From the NCBI RefSeq assembly GCF_000620625.1, contig NZ_JIAW01000024.1:47585-111584 (forward strand): DNA of 64,000 nucleotides, given 5' to 3'. The translations under genes were made by a program, and so were the position numbers. Position 1 is the first letter of the stretch. Every line of letters begins with the position of its first letter. The notes below the pieces were generated by a model that saw only the letters and a program-made list of their open reading frames with translations, made no database searches and was not told the origin of the DNA. The DNA comes from Mycobacterium sp. URHB0044. GTDB taxonomy: Bacteria; Actinomycetota; Actinomycetes; Mycobacteriales; Mycobacteriaceae. Shown here in pieces: positions 40,543-48,507 of the stretch.

Positions 40543-41259
40543 TTATTCGGACTCGCCGAGGATCTGGTAAATCTCGCGGCGGGCGTTGTTGACGATGTCG
40601 ACGATGCGCTGCTGCTGCTCGGCCGACGCGGCGTGCGCCGACTGGGCGACCGCGCCCATCAGCTGGCCGACGGCGCTGCGCAGGCTCACCGCGCCGGGGT
40701 CGGCGCCTTCGGTGATCTCGTCCCACGGCGCCGTCTCGATCTTGTCGGCGGCGGCGCGGCCTTCGTCGGTCAGCTGGAACAGCTTCTTGCTGCCCTCGGC
40801 TTCGACGGCGACGATCAGGCCTTCGTCCTCCAGCAGTTGCAGCGTCGGGTACACCGAGCCGGGGCTGGGCTTCCACAGTTCCTGGCTGCGATCGTTGATC
40901 TCCTGGATCATCTCGTAGCCGTGCATCGGCCGGTCGGTGAGCAGCTTGAGGATCGCCGCACGCACGTCACCGCGCCTGCTGCGTCCGCCGCCGCGCGGTC
41001 CGCCACGCCTGCCGCCACGGGGTCCACCGGGACCGAAGCCCCCTGGGCCGAAGCCGCCGGGACCGAAGCCGAAACCACGGCCGGGGCCGAAACCGAAACC
41101 TGGGCCGAAGCCGCCGTGCTCGCCGCGGTGCTCGCGTACGTGGTCGCGGAAGTCGCGTCGGGCCTGCCTGCGCTGTTCGTGCAGCACGCGGCGGTCGGCG
41201 GGAGTGAATCCGAAACCGGGGTGGCCCTGGAACGGGCCTTCGTTGAATGGGGTGTCCAT
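40543..41259 (-). CDS. PadR-family transcriptional regulator with Gly-rich N-terminal extension
   Basis: A 238-residue regulator. Residues 1-95 are an unusual low-complexity region: charged first (HEQRRQARRDFRDHVREHRG), then Phe/Gly/Pro/Arg repeats (FGPGGFGPGGFGPGGPRGGR). The PadR winged helix follows: DVRAAILKLLTDRPMHGYEM, SQELWKPSPGSVYPTLQLLE and DEGLIVAVEAEG. A C-terminal helix supports dimerisation. The ATG at 41259 lies 36 bases after the 10-base palindrome at 41295-41325, a likely autoregulatory operator. Targets are unknown; PadR proteins generally repress efflux or detoxification genes. Confidence 0.88.
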   Translation of the reverse strand: MDTPFNEGPFQGHPGFGFTPADRRVLHEQRRQARRDFRDHVREHRGEHGGFGPGFGFGPGRGFGFGPGGFGPGGFGPGGPRGGRRGGPRGGGRSRRGDVRAAILKLLTDRPMHGYEMIQEINDRSQELWKPSPGSVYPTLQLLEDEGLIVAVEAEGSKKLFQLTDEGRAAADKIETAPWDEITEGADPGAVSLRSAVGQLMGAVAQSAHAASAEQQQRIVDIVNNARREIYQILGESE

Positions 41260-41294
41260 CTGTTGTCCTTCTTTCGACGGGAAACGCCGAATGC

Positions 41295-41325
41295 GCTTCC
41301 GATACGTTAACGATATATCGGAAGC
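41295..41325. promoter_or_regulatory. palindrome, probable PadR operator
   Basis: GCTTCCGATA (41295-41304) and TATCGGAAGC (41316-41325) are perfect 10-base arms around CGTTAACGATA, itself containing the palindrome CGTTAACG. It is in the 92-base gap upstream of the PadR gene at 40543-41259. The AT-rich centre is unusual here and fits a promoter-embedded operator. Confidence 0.7.
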
Positions 41326-41351
41326 TATCGCGATGCAACTACTGAGTGGTG

Positions 41352-41879
41352 CTAGATTCTGGCCCGCTCGTCGATCGCCCGGATCAGCCAGCGCGCCCAT
41401 TCGCCCTCCATTGCCGAGTGGCGCAGCCCGTACTCGAGCGCCGCGCGACCGTAGAAGTCGCCTTGGCCGTTGTCCCAGTCGATCGAATCACGAAGGTGCT
41501 CAAGCCTTTTCAGCTCGGACTCCGCATGCTCGACGAAGGTGGCGACGTACTTGCGGGCATCCTCGGCCGGGATCTGCCCCAGCAGGAAGACGCGCAACAA
41601 ATCGGGCCTGCGCCACGGCGGGTCGTCCTGCGGATTGGTGATCCAGCGCAGCAGCTCGGCGTGGCCCGCCTCGGTGACGCGGTATTCCTTGCGGCCACGC
41701 GGACCGACGTCGGACACCTCGATCATCCCGCTGTCGGCGAGCTTGTTCAGCTCGCCGTACAGCTGGCTCTGGGTGGCGGGCCACACGTTCGCCATCGACT
41801 TTTGGAACCGTTTGAGCAGGTCATACCCACTGCCGGGATGCCGGACCAGCAGCCCGAGGGCCGCAATGCGAAGGCTCAC
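41352..41879 (-). CDS. PadR-family regulator with vir-like C-terminal domain
   Basis: A 175-residue protein. The N-terminal winged helix (SLRIAALGLLVRHPGSGYDL, then FQKSMANVWPATQSQLYGEL, NKLADSGMIEVSDVGPRGRK and YRVTEAGHAELLRWI) is a standard PadR fold. The C-terminal helical domain (DLLRVFLLGQIPAEDARKYV and onward) is PadR_C. GTG start at 41879. A perfect 17-base hairpin begins 10 bases upstream (41890-41927). It shares orientation with the next PadR gene but has no sequence closeness to it. Confidence 0.85.
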   Translation of the reverse strand: MSLRIAALGLLVRHPGSGYDLLKRFQKSMANVWPATQSQLYGELNKLADSGMIEVSDVGPRGRKEYRVTEAGHAELLRWITNPQDDPPWRRPDLLRVFLLGQIPAEDARKYVATFVEHAESELKRLEHLRDSIDWDNGQGDFYGRAALEYGLRHSAMEGEWARWLIRAIDERARI

Positions 41880-41889
41880 CAGAAAATCG

Positions 41890-41927
41890 TACGGCCCGAC
41901 ATTCCAGTTGTGGAATGTCGGGCCGTA
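41890..41927 (-). terminator. 17-base perfect hairpin between the permease and PadR genes
   Basis: TACGGCCCGACATTCCA (41890-41906) pairs perfectly with TGGAATGTCGGGCCGTA (41911-41927) around GTTG. It begins 10 bases upstream of the PadR start and ends 28 bases after the NCS1 permease stop. Transcribed on the minus strand it is followed by CGATTTTCT, so a terminator for the permease is most likely; a PadR operator is the alternative. Confidence 0.75.
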
Positions 41928-41955
41928 GCGGCGAGTCGAGGTCAGCGTGTCGAGA

Positions 41956-43509
41956 TCAGACGGTGGCCTCTGCGGTTTCGCTCTCGCTAAGCGGCGCCAT
42001 CGTCCACGGGCCGCGCGTCGCGAACACGTAGTACAAGCCGAAGGACACCCCACACCCGATGAACCAGCTGTACTGCGACGCGCCTGCCATTCCGAAGACG
42101 ATGCCGCCGAGGAGCACGGGCGCCATGGCCAGGACCGCGCCCACCACCGTCGCAGCCACCGCCGCCGGGTTGTAGCCGTTCTTGTACCAGTAGTTCGCGG
42201 ACGTGGACATGGTGAACAGGTCGTCGACCACGATCTTCTGCTTGCGGATCAGGTAGAAGTCCGCGAGGAGGACGCCGAACAGTGGACCGATGAACGCGCC
42301 GAGCGTCTCCAACGTGTAGTGGATGACCTCTGGGTTGCTGTACAGATTCCACGGTGTGAGGAGCACCGAGCCGACGGCGGCGATCATGCCGCCCATGCGC
42401 CAGCTGATCTTCTGCGGGCTGACGTTGGAGAAGTCGAACGCGGGTGAGATGAAGTTCGCGACGATGTTGATGCCGATCGTCGCAATGCTGAATGTCAAGG
42501 CGCCCAACACGATTGCCGTCACACTGTCGATCCGGGCGACCGTCTGTACGGGGTCGGTGAGCAGTTCGCCGAACACCGGGACCGTCGCGGCCGCGGTGAC
42601 GACCACCAGCAGTGAGAACACCAGGAAGTTGACCGGCAGGCCGAGGAAGTTGCCCTTCTTCACCGTCTTGAAGCTCTTGCCGTAGCGGGCGAAGTCTCCG
42701 AAGTTCAGCATCGGACCGGAGAAGTAGGACACCACCAGGGCGATCGCGCCGAGCATGATGACCAGCGAGTTGCCCTTCTTCTCACCACCCAGGTTCAGGC
42801 TGACGTGCCAGCCCGACTTCCACAGCAGGTAGCCGCACAGGATGAACATCACCACGTAGACGGCGGGGCCGCAGAAGTCGATGAACTTGCGGATCGATTC
42901 CATGCCGCGCCAGAACACGGCCGCCTGCAGGATCCACAGCAGCGTAAAGCTGCCCCAGCCGAGAAGGGACAGGCCCGTAAACCCGTACTGATCGACGTCG
43001 GCGTAGGGCGCCAGGCCGGGAAACAGCTTGAGCAGCACGATGTCCAGCGCTGCCGAGGCGAGGTAGGTCTGGATGCCGTACCACGCCACGGCGATCAGGC
43101 CGCGGATGATCGCCGGGATGTTGGCGCCCAGCACGCCGAACGGGCTGCGGCACACCACCGGATACGGAACACCGGCCTGCTGGCTGGGCTTGGCAACGAG
43201 GTTGCACAGGTAGTAGACGATCGTGATGCCGACCAGAAGCGCGATCAGCACCTGCCAACTGGCGAGGCCGAGTGCAAACAGGCTGCCGGCGGTCACGTAG
43301 CCGCCGACGCTGTGTACGTCGGACATCCAGAACGCGAAGATGTTGTACGACGACCAGTGCTGATCGCGCAGCGGCGCCAGGTCCTCGTTGGTGAGGCGTG
43401 GGTCGTAGTCGGGCTTGATCAGTCCGGCACCGACCGGATGTCCTGCGGCTTCGACGATGTCGCCTGCGCCCACCTTGGCGCCCGGCGGCGGCTCTTTGAG
43501 TTCGGTCAT
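41956..43509 (-). CDS. NCS1-family nucleobase/hydantoin/allantoin permease
   Basis: A 517-residue membrane transporter with 12 hydrophobic segments. The N-terminal RLTNEDLAPLRDQHWSSYNI and FAFWMSDVHSVGGYVTAGS are the NCS1 hallmark; GVPYPVVCRSPFGVLGANIP, QYGFTGLSLLGWGSF and PMLNFGDFARYG lie in the substrate and cation region. It probably imports a purine, pyrimidine, allantoin, hydantoin or thiamine-like compound with Na or H. A GntR regulator lies about 95 bases upstream on the same strand. No nucleobase catabolic enzyme is nearby to narrow the substrate. Confidence 0.88.
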   Translation of the reverse strand: MTELKEPPPGAKVGAGDIVEAAGHPVGAGLIKPDYDPRLTNEDLAPLRDQHWSSYNIFAFWMSDVHSVGGYVTAGSLFALGLASWQVLIALLVGITIVYYLCNLVAKPSQQAGVPYPVVCRSPFGVLGANIPAIIRGLIAVAWYGIQTYLASAALDIVLLKLFPGLAPYADVDQYGFTGLSLLGWGSFTLLWILQAAVFWRGMESIRKFIDFCGPAVYVVMFILCGYLLWKSGWHVSLNLGGEKKGNSLVIMLGAIALVVSYFSGPMLNFGDFARYGKSFKTVKKGNFLGLPVNFLVFSLLVVVTAAATVPVFGELLTDPVQTVARIDSVTAIVLGALTFSIATIGINIVANFISPAFDFSNVSPQKISWRMGGMIAAVGSVLLTPWNLYSNPEVIHYTLETLGAFIGPLFGVLLADFYLIRKQKIVVDDLFTMSTSANYWYKNGYNPAAVAATVVGAVLAMAPVLLGGIVFGMAGASQYSWFIGCGVSFGLYYVFATRGPWTMAPLSESETAEATV

Positions 43510-43604
43510 GTCAGCGGCTTCCTGTCAGAAACAGTGCGGTAGATGGAGGAAAAATAGCCGCGCGATATTTCGTAACCGTTGCCCCGAGAATATATTTTCG
43601 TCAG

Positions 43605-44315
43605 CTAGCCATCGGGTTCGATGAGTCCGCTGCCTGGGGGAAGTGTCGCGACCACCCGGTTGAGGTGATTGTGGTGAATCGCGGCCGCGGCAAGCAGGCG
43701 GTCGGCATCGCGGCACACGAACGCGTCGAGCATCACTTGATGGTCCTCGTGCAGTTGGGCGCGGTCGGTGTTCTCGACGTGCACCATGGCCTGAACGGGT
43801 TCGGTTATGTTCCAGGCTGATTCGAGCATGTGCATGAGGCGTAGCATCCGCGACGGCCGGGTCAGGCCGATGTGGAACTGCCGGCTCTGCCGGTGATATG
43901 ACTGCGGGTCATCAAGGCGCACAGCCACTTCCAGTAGACGATTGATCTCGATGACGTGCTCGCGGTCGGCGTCGGTGGCGAGGTGCACCGCGGCGGCCAA
44001 CGCCGCCGACTCGAGCGTCTCACGGACGATGTACATCTCGGCCAGCTCTTCGGCGGTGAGTTGGGCTACGGCGAATCCGACGTTGGGTTGATGCTGGACC
44101 AATCCCTCGGCGCTGAGGGTCTTGAGGCTCTCGCGGACCGGGATGGCGCTGACCCCGAAGAGTTCGGCGACGTCGCCGACGGGGATCGGCGTGCCGGGCG
44201 GCACTTCACCGTCGAGGATCACCCGGCGAAGCTCGTCGACGATGGTCTGCTGGGACGTGCCGCCGCGGTTCACCGCGAGCTTGAACAGCAGCGCTGAATG
44301 TCGTCGGGCCGGCAT
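43605..44315 (-). CDS. GntR-family regulator (FadR/FCD subfamily)
   Basis: A 236-residue regulator. The N-terminal winged helix has SQQTIVDELRRVILDGEVPP, GDVAELFGVSAIPVRESLKT and LSAEGLVQHQPNVGFAV, the GntR signature. The all-helical FCD domain has MYIVRETLESAALAAAVHLA and His residues (FHIGLTRPS, HEDHQVM and AAAIHHNHL) for a metal-bound ligand. It is divergent from the carotenoid oxygenase gene and upstream of the NCS1 permease, so it may regulate either. Short TGACAT repeats at 44355-44396 are candidate sites. Confidence 0.9.
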   Translation of the reverse strand: MPARRHSALLFKLAVNRGGTSQQTIVDELRRVILDGEVPPGTPIPVGDVAELFGVSAIPVRESLKTLSAEGLVQHQPNVGFAVAQLTAEELAEMYIVRETLESAALAAAVHLATDADREHVIEINRLLEVAVRLDDPQSYHRQSRQFHIGLTRPSRMLRLMHMLESAWNITEPVQAMVHVENTDRAQLHEDHQVMLDAFVCRDADRLLAAAAIHHNHLNRVVATLPPGSGLIEPDG

Positions 44316-44354
44316 TCAGCGATCCTCCTACGTTTTGGGCGAATCCGGCGGGTG

Positions 44355-44396
44355 GACATGACAGTTCACTCTTGACATGTCACTAGTGGAATGTCA
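44355..44396. promoter_or_regulatory. TGACAT/ATGTCA repeats, possible GntR operators
   Basis: GACATGACA (44355-44363), the perfect palindrome TGACATGTCA (44373-44382) and ATGTCA (44391-44396) lie in the 119-base gap between the divergent GntR and carotenoid oxygenase genes. Spacing of roughly 18 bases puts them on related helix faces. They do not match the classical FadR TNGTNNNACNA form, so this is tentative. Confidence 0.5.
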
Positions 44397-44434
44397 TCGT
44401 GGTCCTACACCGCCGACAGCCCCAGGAGGCACTC

Positions 44435-45778
44435 ATGACCGACACCACGGATCTCTCGGCCACCGATCCGGCCGGCCTGCCCAGCACCGGCGACTTCTTC
44501 CGGGTGGGCAACTATGCGCCCGTCGCCGACGAACTCACCGAACACGGCCTGCCCGTCGAGGGCGCCATTCCGCCCGAACTCGACGGCTGGTACCTCCGCA
44601 ACGGCCCCAACCCGCGCCAGGCCACCGCGCACTGGTTCACCGGGGACGGCATGATCCACGGCGTCCGCGTCGAGGACCGGCAGGCGAAGTGGTACCGCAA
44701 CCGCTGGGTGCGCACCGACAGCTTCGTCGACGAGTTTCCGCTGTACAACGCCGACGGCACCCGCAACCTGCGTGCCAGTCACGCGAACACCCACGTGGTC
44801 AACCACGCGGGGAAGACCCTGGCGCTGGTCGAATCATCGCTGCCCTACGAGATCACCAACGACCTCGAGACCATCGGCGCCTACGACTTCGGCGGCAAGC
44901 TGGTCGACTCGATGACCGCCCATCCCAAGATCTGCCCGACCACCGGCGAACTGCACTTCTTCGGTTACGGCAACATCTTCGAACCCCACGTCACCTATCA
45001 CCGTGCCGACGCCAACGGCGAGCTCATCATCAACCGGCCGTTGGAGGTCAAGGCGCTGACGATGATGCACGACTTCGCGCTCACGGCAGAGCACGTCGTC
45101 TTCATGGACCTGCCGATCGTCTTCAACATGGACGTCGCGCTCAAGGGTGACGGCGACATGCCCTACCGCTGGGACGACGGGTACGGCGCGCGGCTGGGCG
45201 TGCTGCGCCGCGACGATCCGTTCGGCGAGGTCCGCTGGTTCGAGATCGACCCGTGCTACGTCTTCCACGTCGCAAACGCCCATGACTCCGATGATGGCTC
45301 GTCGATCGTGCTGCAGGCGGTCCGCTACCCCGAATTATGGCGGGACAATGGCGGATTCGACGCGAACGGCGTGCTGTGGAACTGGACGATCGACTTGCGC
45401 GCGGGCACCGTCTCCGAGCGTCAACTCGACGACCGCAGCGTGGAGTTCCCGCGCATCGACGATCGGTTGGCGGGCCTGCCCGCGCGCTATTCGGTCTCGG
45501 TCGGCACCAACAACTGGGTGCGCCACGACCTGACCAGTGGGCAGGCCGTCGTGCATGACCTCGGCGCAGGCGGAGCCGGTGAGGCCGTGTTCGTGCCAGC
45601 GCCCGGTGCGGCCGACGAGAGCAACGGCTGGTATCTCGGGTACGTCTACGACCCGGACCGCGACGGCAGCGATCTGGTGATCGTCGACGCCTCCGACTTC
45701 GCGGGCAAGCCGGTGGCCACCATCAAACTGCCGCAGCGCGTCCCGTACGGCTTCCACGGCAACTGGATTGGCGCCTAG
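44435..45778 (+). CDS. carotenoid oxygenase (RPE65/CCD family)
   Basis: A 447-residue non-heme iron dioxygenase. The seven-bladed-propeller family signatures are visible: GWYLRNGPNPRQATAHWFTG, DGMIHGVRVEDRQAKWYRNR, and four predicted iron His in AHPKICPTTGELHFFGYG, MMHDFALTAEHVVFMDLP, YVFHVANAHDS and GFHGNWIG. The final His lies very near the C-terminus, as is normal. It cleaves double bonds of carotenoids, stilbenes or lignin-derived compounds. CCAGGAGGC precedes the ATG at 44435. It is divergent from the GntR regulator. Confidence 0.92.
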   Translation: MTDTTDLSATDPAGLPSTGDFFRVGNYAPVADELTEHGLPVEGAIPPELDGWYLRNGPNPRQATAHWFTGDGMIHGVRVEDRQAKWYRNRWVRTDSFVDEFPLYNADGTRNLRASHANTHVVNHAGKTLALVESSLPYEITNDLETIGAYDFGGKLVDSMTAHPKICPTTGELHFFGYGNIFEPHVTYHRADANGELIINRPLEVKALTMMHDFALTAEHVVFMDLPIVFNMDVALKGDGDMPYRWDDGYGARLGVLRRDDPFGEVRWFEIDPCYVFHVANAHDSDDGSSIVLQAVRYPELWRDNGGFDANGVLWNWTIDLRAGTVSERQLDDRSVEFPRIDDRLAGLPARYSVSVGTNNWVRHDLTSGQAVVHDLGAGGAGEAVFVPAPGAADESNGWYLGYVYDPDRDGSDLVIVDASDFAGKPVATIKLPQRVPYGFHGNWIGA

Positions 45779-45827
45779 TCGGCGGAACAGTTGACGCTTC
45801 CGGCATGGTTCGACATATGGTGTGCGG

Positions 45828-46208
45828 ATGGCGGTCAAGTGGCTGGACGAGCCCGAAGCGCACGACTACGACGCGGCCACCGATTACCTCACCCTGATCG
45901 CGGAACCCGACACCGTCGGCGCGACGGTTGAGGCTCTCAAGCACGCGAAACCGACGTTCCGCAAGGCCAAGGACATCCTGCGCGCGGCCCAGTTGGCCTT
46001 GTTGACGGAGTCGAACGTGCGCGTCAAGGGCGACCTGGCCAAGATCGACGCCGGCAAGAAGCTCTCGCCGATCCTGTTGGTACGCGGCAACTTCCAGACC
46101 GCCACGGCGCTACAGATTGCCGACGGATACCACAGGGTATGCGCCAGCTACCTCACCGACGAGAACACCCCGATCCCGTGCCGGCTGGTGTCGTGGCAGC
46201 CGCGCTGA
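45828..46208 (+). CDS. small protein with ParB-like motif, unknown function
   Basis: A 126-residue soluble protein. Near the C-terminus, LSPILLVRGNF and ADGYHRVCASYLTDENTPIP look like the ParB/Srx-type fold, where (D/G)xxHR marks the nucleotide or sulfiredoxin-like site. The N-terminal half (EPDTVGATVEALKHAKPTFR and onward) is helical and unfamiliar. I cannot assign a function. ATG at 45828 preferred over GTG 45822. It lies 49 bases after the carotenoid oxygenase gene and 9 bases before the antiporter gene, so it may be in an operon with either. Confidence 0.6.
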   Translation: MAVKWLDEPEAHDYDAATDYLTLIAEPDTVGATVEALKHAKPTFRKAKDILRAAQLALLTESNVRVKGDLAKIDAGKKLSPILLVRGNFQTATALQIADGYHRVCASYLTDENTPIPCRLVSWQPR

Positions 46209-46217
46209 CCGGCTGAG

Positions 46218-47372
46218 ATGGCGGGCTTCGGGTTCGACACGCTGGCTCTGCTGGTCGTGGTCGGGATGGCGGGGCCGCTGCTGGCCGCGGTGCCACGGCT
46301 GGCCATCCCCGTCGTCGTGGGCGAGCTGGCCGCCGGCATCGTGGTCGGCAGAACGGGTTTCGGCATCGTCGACGCCTCCGACCCCACGTTCACGCTGCTC
46401 GCCAACATCGGCTTCGCGTTGGTGATGTTCGTGGTCGGCACCCACGTGCCGGTCCGCGACGAATCCCTTCGCGGCGCGCTGCCGAAGGCGTTGCTGCGGG
46501 CCGTGCTCGTCGGCGCCGTCGCCGCGGTCCTCGGCGTCGCGCTGGCCGCCGCGTTCGACACGGGGCATGCGGCGCTCTACGCGGTACTGATGGCGTCGTC
46601 GTCCGCTGCGCTGGCCCTGCCGGTGATCGACTCGCTCGGGCTCGGCGGACCGCAGGTCCTGTCGGTCACCGCCCAGATCGCGATTGCCGACTCCGCGTCG
46701 ATCGTGTTGTTGCCGTTGGTCATCGACCCGAGTCACGCGCCGCGCGCCGCTCTCGGCGCGTTGGCCATCGTCGGCGGGGCGGCCGTGTTGTTCGTGGTGC
46801 TGTGGTACTTCGATCGCCGCGGTGACCGCAAGCGACTGCACCACTACTCCGAAGACCACCGGCAGGCCCTCGAGCTGCGGATCAGCCTCATCTGCCTGTT
46901 CGGTCTCGCTGCGCTCGCCGTCGCCACCCACGTGTCGATCATGTTGGCAGGCTTCGCCCTTGGCCTGGTGGTGTCGGCGATCGGTGAACCACGCCGGCTC
47001 GCGCGCCAACTGTTCGGCGTGACCGAGGGATTCTTCGCGCCGCTGTTCTTCGTGTGGTTGGGTGCCTCACTTCAGGTTCGGGAACTGGCCGACCATCCCG
47101 AGTTCGTCGTGCTTGGAATGGGACTGGGTGTCGGCGCGGTGCTGGCGCACTGCGTGGGCAGGCTCCTGGGCCAACCGCTGGCTCTTGCTGCGCTCGCGGC
47201 GGCGCAGCTCGGTGTCCCCGTCGCGGCGGCCACTCTCGGCATCGAGCGGGGCCTGCTCGGCGCGGGGGAGCCGTCGGCGTTGATCCTCGGCGCACTGGTC
47301 ACCATCGCGGTCACCTCGGTCGCGGGCGCGCTGGCGAAGCGAGCCCAGCGCGGCGCTGACCCTGCACGTTAG
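46218..47372 (+). CDS. CPA2-family cation/proton antiporter
   Basis: A 384-residue membrane protein with about 12 segments. GELAAGIVVGRTGFGIV, LANIGFALVMFVVGTHVPVR, AVLMASSSAALALPVIDSLG and AQIAIADSASIVLLPLVID correspond to the Na/H exchanger core; AD in the last segment is a plausible ion-site Asp. FFAPLFFVWLGASLQV matches the conserved late segment of Kef/NapA-type antiporters. No regulatory RCK/TrkA-N domain is attached. It probably exchanges K or Na for H. ATG at 46218. Confidence 0.85.
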   Translation: MAGFGFDTLALLVVVGMAGPLLAAVPRLAIPVVVGELAAGIVVGRTGFGIVDASDPTFTLLANIGFALVMFVVGTHVPVRDESLRGALPKALLRAVLVGAVAAVLGVALAAAFDTGHAALYAVLMASSSAALALPVIDSLGLGGPQVLSVTAQIAIADSASIVLLPLVIDPSHAPRAALGALAIVGGAAVLFVVLWYFDRRGDRKRLHHYSEDHRQALELRISLICLFGLAALAVATHVSIMLAGFALGLVVSAIGEPRRLARQLFGVTEGFFAPLFFVWLGASLQVRELADHPEFVVLGMGLGVGAVLAHCVGRLLGQPLALAALAAAQLGVPVAAATLGIERGLLGAGEPSALILGALVTIAVTSVAGALAKRAQRGADPAR

Positions 47373-47386
47373 GCGCGACTTCAAAC

Positions 47387-47450
47387 TCGCCGAAACTGCT
47401 GTCAGATCGCGATTTTGGTGAAATTCGTGATCTAGCAGCAGTCTCGGCGA
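47387..47450. repeat. 30-base inverted repeat between convergent genes
   Basis: The arm at 47387-47416 (TCGCCGAAACTGCTG start) pairs with 47421-47450 with about 5 mismatches around a 4-base loop. It occupies much of the 111-base gap between the convergent antiporter and AraC genes, so it can end transcription from both sides. The arms are longer and less GC-rich than an ordinary terminator, so it may be another dispersed palindrome. Confidence 0.7.
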
Positions 47451-47483
47451 AAGGGGGAGGGGAGGGGAGGAGCGGGGCGGGCG

Positions 47484-48425
47484 TCAAGCCGAGGACGCGG
47501 CCGTCTCGCGGTAGACGTTCGGGCTGACGCCGTAGGCGCGCTTGAACGCGCTGCTCAACGCGAACGGCGTTCCGTAGCCCACCTGCCGGGCGATGGCCGC
47601 GATGGTGATGCGGCCCGACCGCAGCATGTCGGCGGCCAGGGCCAGGCGCCAGGTGGTGAGGAACGCGATCGGTGGCTCGCCCACCTGGTCGGTGAAACGC
47701 CGGGCGAACACCGCGCGGGAATTGCCAACCGCAGCAGCGAGATTCGCGACGGTCCAGGGATGTGCGGGATTGTTGTAGATGAGCTTGAGCGCATGGCCCA
47801 CGACGGGGTCGCGCTCGGCGTGCCACCACGTCGGCGCGTTCCCGTCGCGATCGAACCAGGTGCGCAGCACCGCGATCAGCAGCACGTCGAGCAGCCTGTC
47901 CAGATAGGCCTCCTGGCCGGGGCCATCCAGTCCGGCCTCGGCGGCAAGCAGGCCGACCAGGGGACTGTTCCAGTCGTCGGCGCGCAGCACCAGCACGGTC
48001 GGAAGCGCATCCAGCAGCCGCCCGCTGACCGCACTATGACCTTCGTACGCGCAGATCAACGACGTCGTCGCGGCCGATGCACTGTTGCCCCAGGTCCGCA
48101 CGCCCAGCGACATCTCGAACCGCAGATCGTCACCCGACAGCGTGGTGCAGCGCTGGCCGGGGTTGATCACCACCATCGGCTTCGTCGCGGGATCGTCGGC
48201 GAACAGGTAGTGCTCGGTTCCGCGGGTCAGGGCGACGTCCCCCGGCGCCAGCCGCGTCGTGCCGGCGGACTCCGAGACGATCACGGCCTCGCCGTGGGTC
48301 TGGCAGATCAGCGTCAGCGGGGCCTCGTCGCGGATGCTCATCGACCACGGCGGATCCATCTTCATCCGGAGCAGGAAGGCGCCGCGGGCGCGCACTCCGT
48401 CGAGTAGGCCCACCACTGCGTCCAC
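47484..48425 (-). CDS. AraC-family regulator with cupin_6 ligand domain
   Basis: A 313-residue regulator. Residues about 1-180 form the cupin_6 domain (FLLRMKMDPPWSMSIRDEAP, LAPGDVALTRGTEHYLFADD). The C-terminal double helix-turn-helix has HPWTVANLAAAVGNSRAVFA, RRFTDQVGEPPIAFLTTWRL and IAAIARQVGYGTPFALSSAF with KRAYGVSPNVYR. Such proteins often regulate an adjacent oxidoreductase or efflux gene. It is divergent from the DUF1772 gene at 48508, the likely target; an AGACGATC/GATCGTCT inverted repeat in the gap (48438-48481) may be its operator. GTG start at 48425. Confidence 0.9.
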   Translation of the reverse strand: MDAVVGLLDGVRARGAFLLRMKMDPPWSMSIRDEAPLTLICQTHGEAVIVSESAGTTRLAPGDVALTRGTEHYLFADDPATKPMVVINPGQRCTTLSGDDLRFEMSLGVRTWGNSASAATTSLICAYEGHSAVSGRLLDALPTVLVLRADDWNSPLVGLLAAEAGLDGPGQEAYLDRLLDVLLIAVLRTWFDRDGNAPTWWHAERDPVVGHALKLIYNNPAHPWTVANLAAAVGNSRAVFARRFTDQVGEPPIAFLTTWRLALAADMLRSGRITIAAIARQVGYGTPFALSSAFKRAYGVSPNVYRETAASSA

Positions 48426-48507
48426 CCCCGAAATGGTAGACGATCAGATATGCGAGCGAGACTGCAAGCCATGGATCGTCTCAGTGGCCCGCGGTTGACT
48501 AAGCGTC

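Noticed and set aside
41020..41140. A repetitive GGGxCCGAAxCC tract that could be a structural DNA repeat
   Set aside because: It is explained by the FGPGG repeats of the PadR N-terminal extension on the minus strand.
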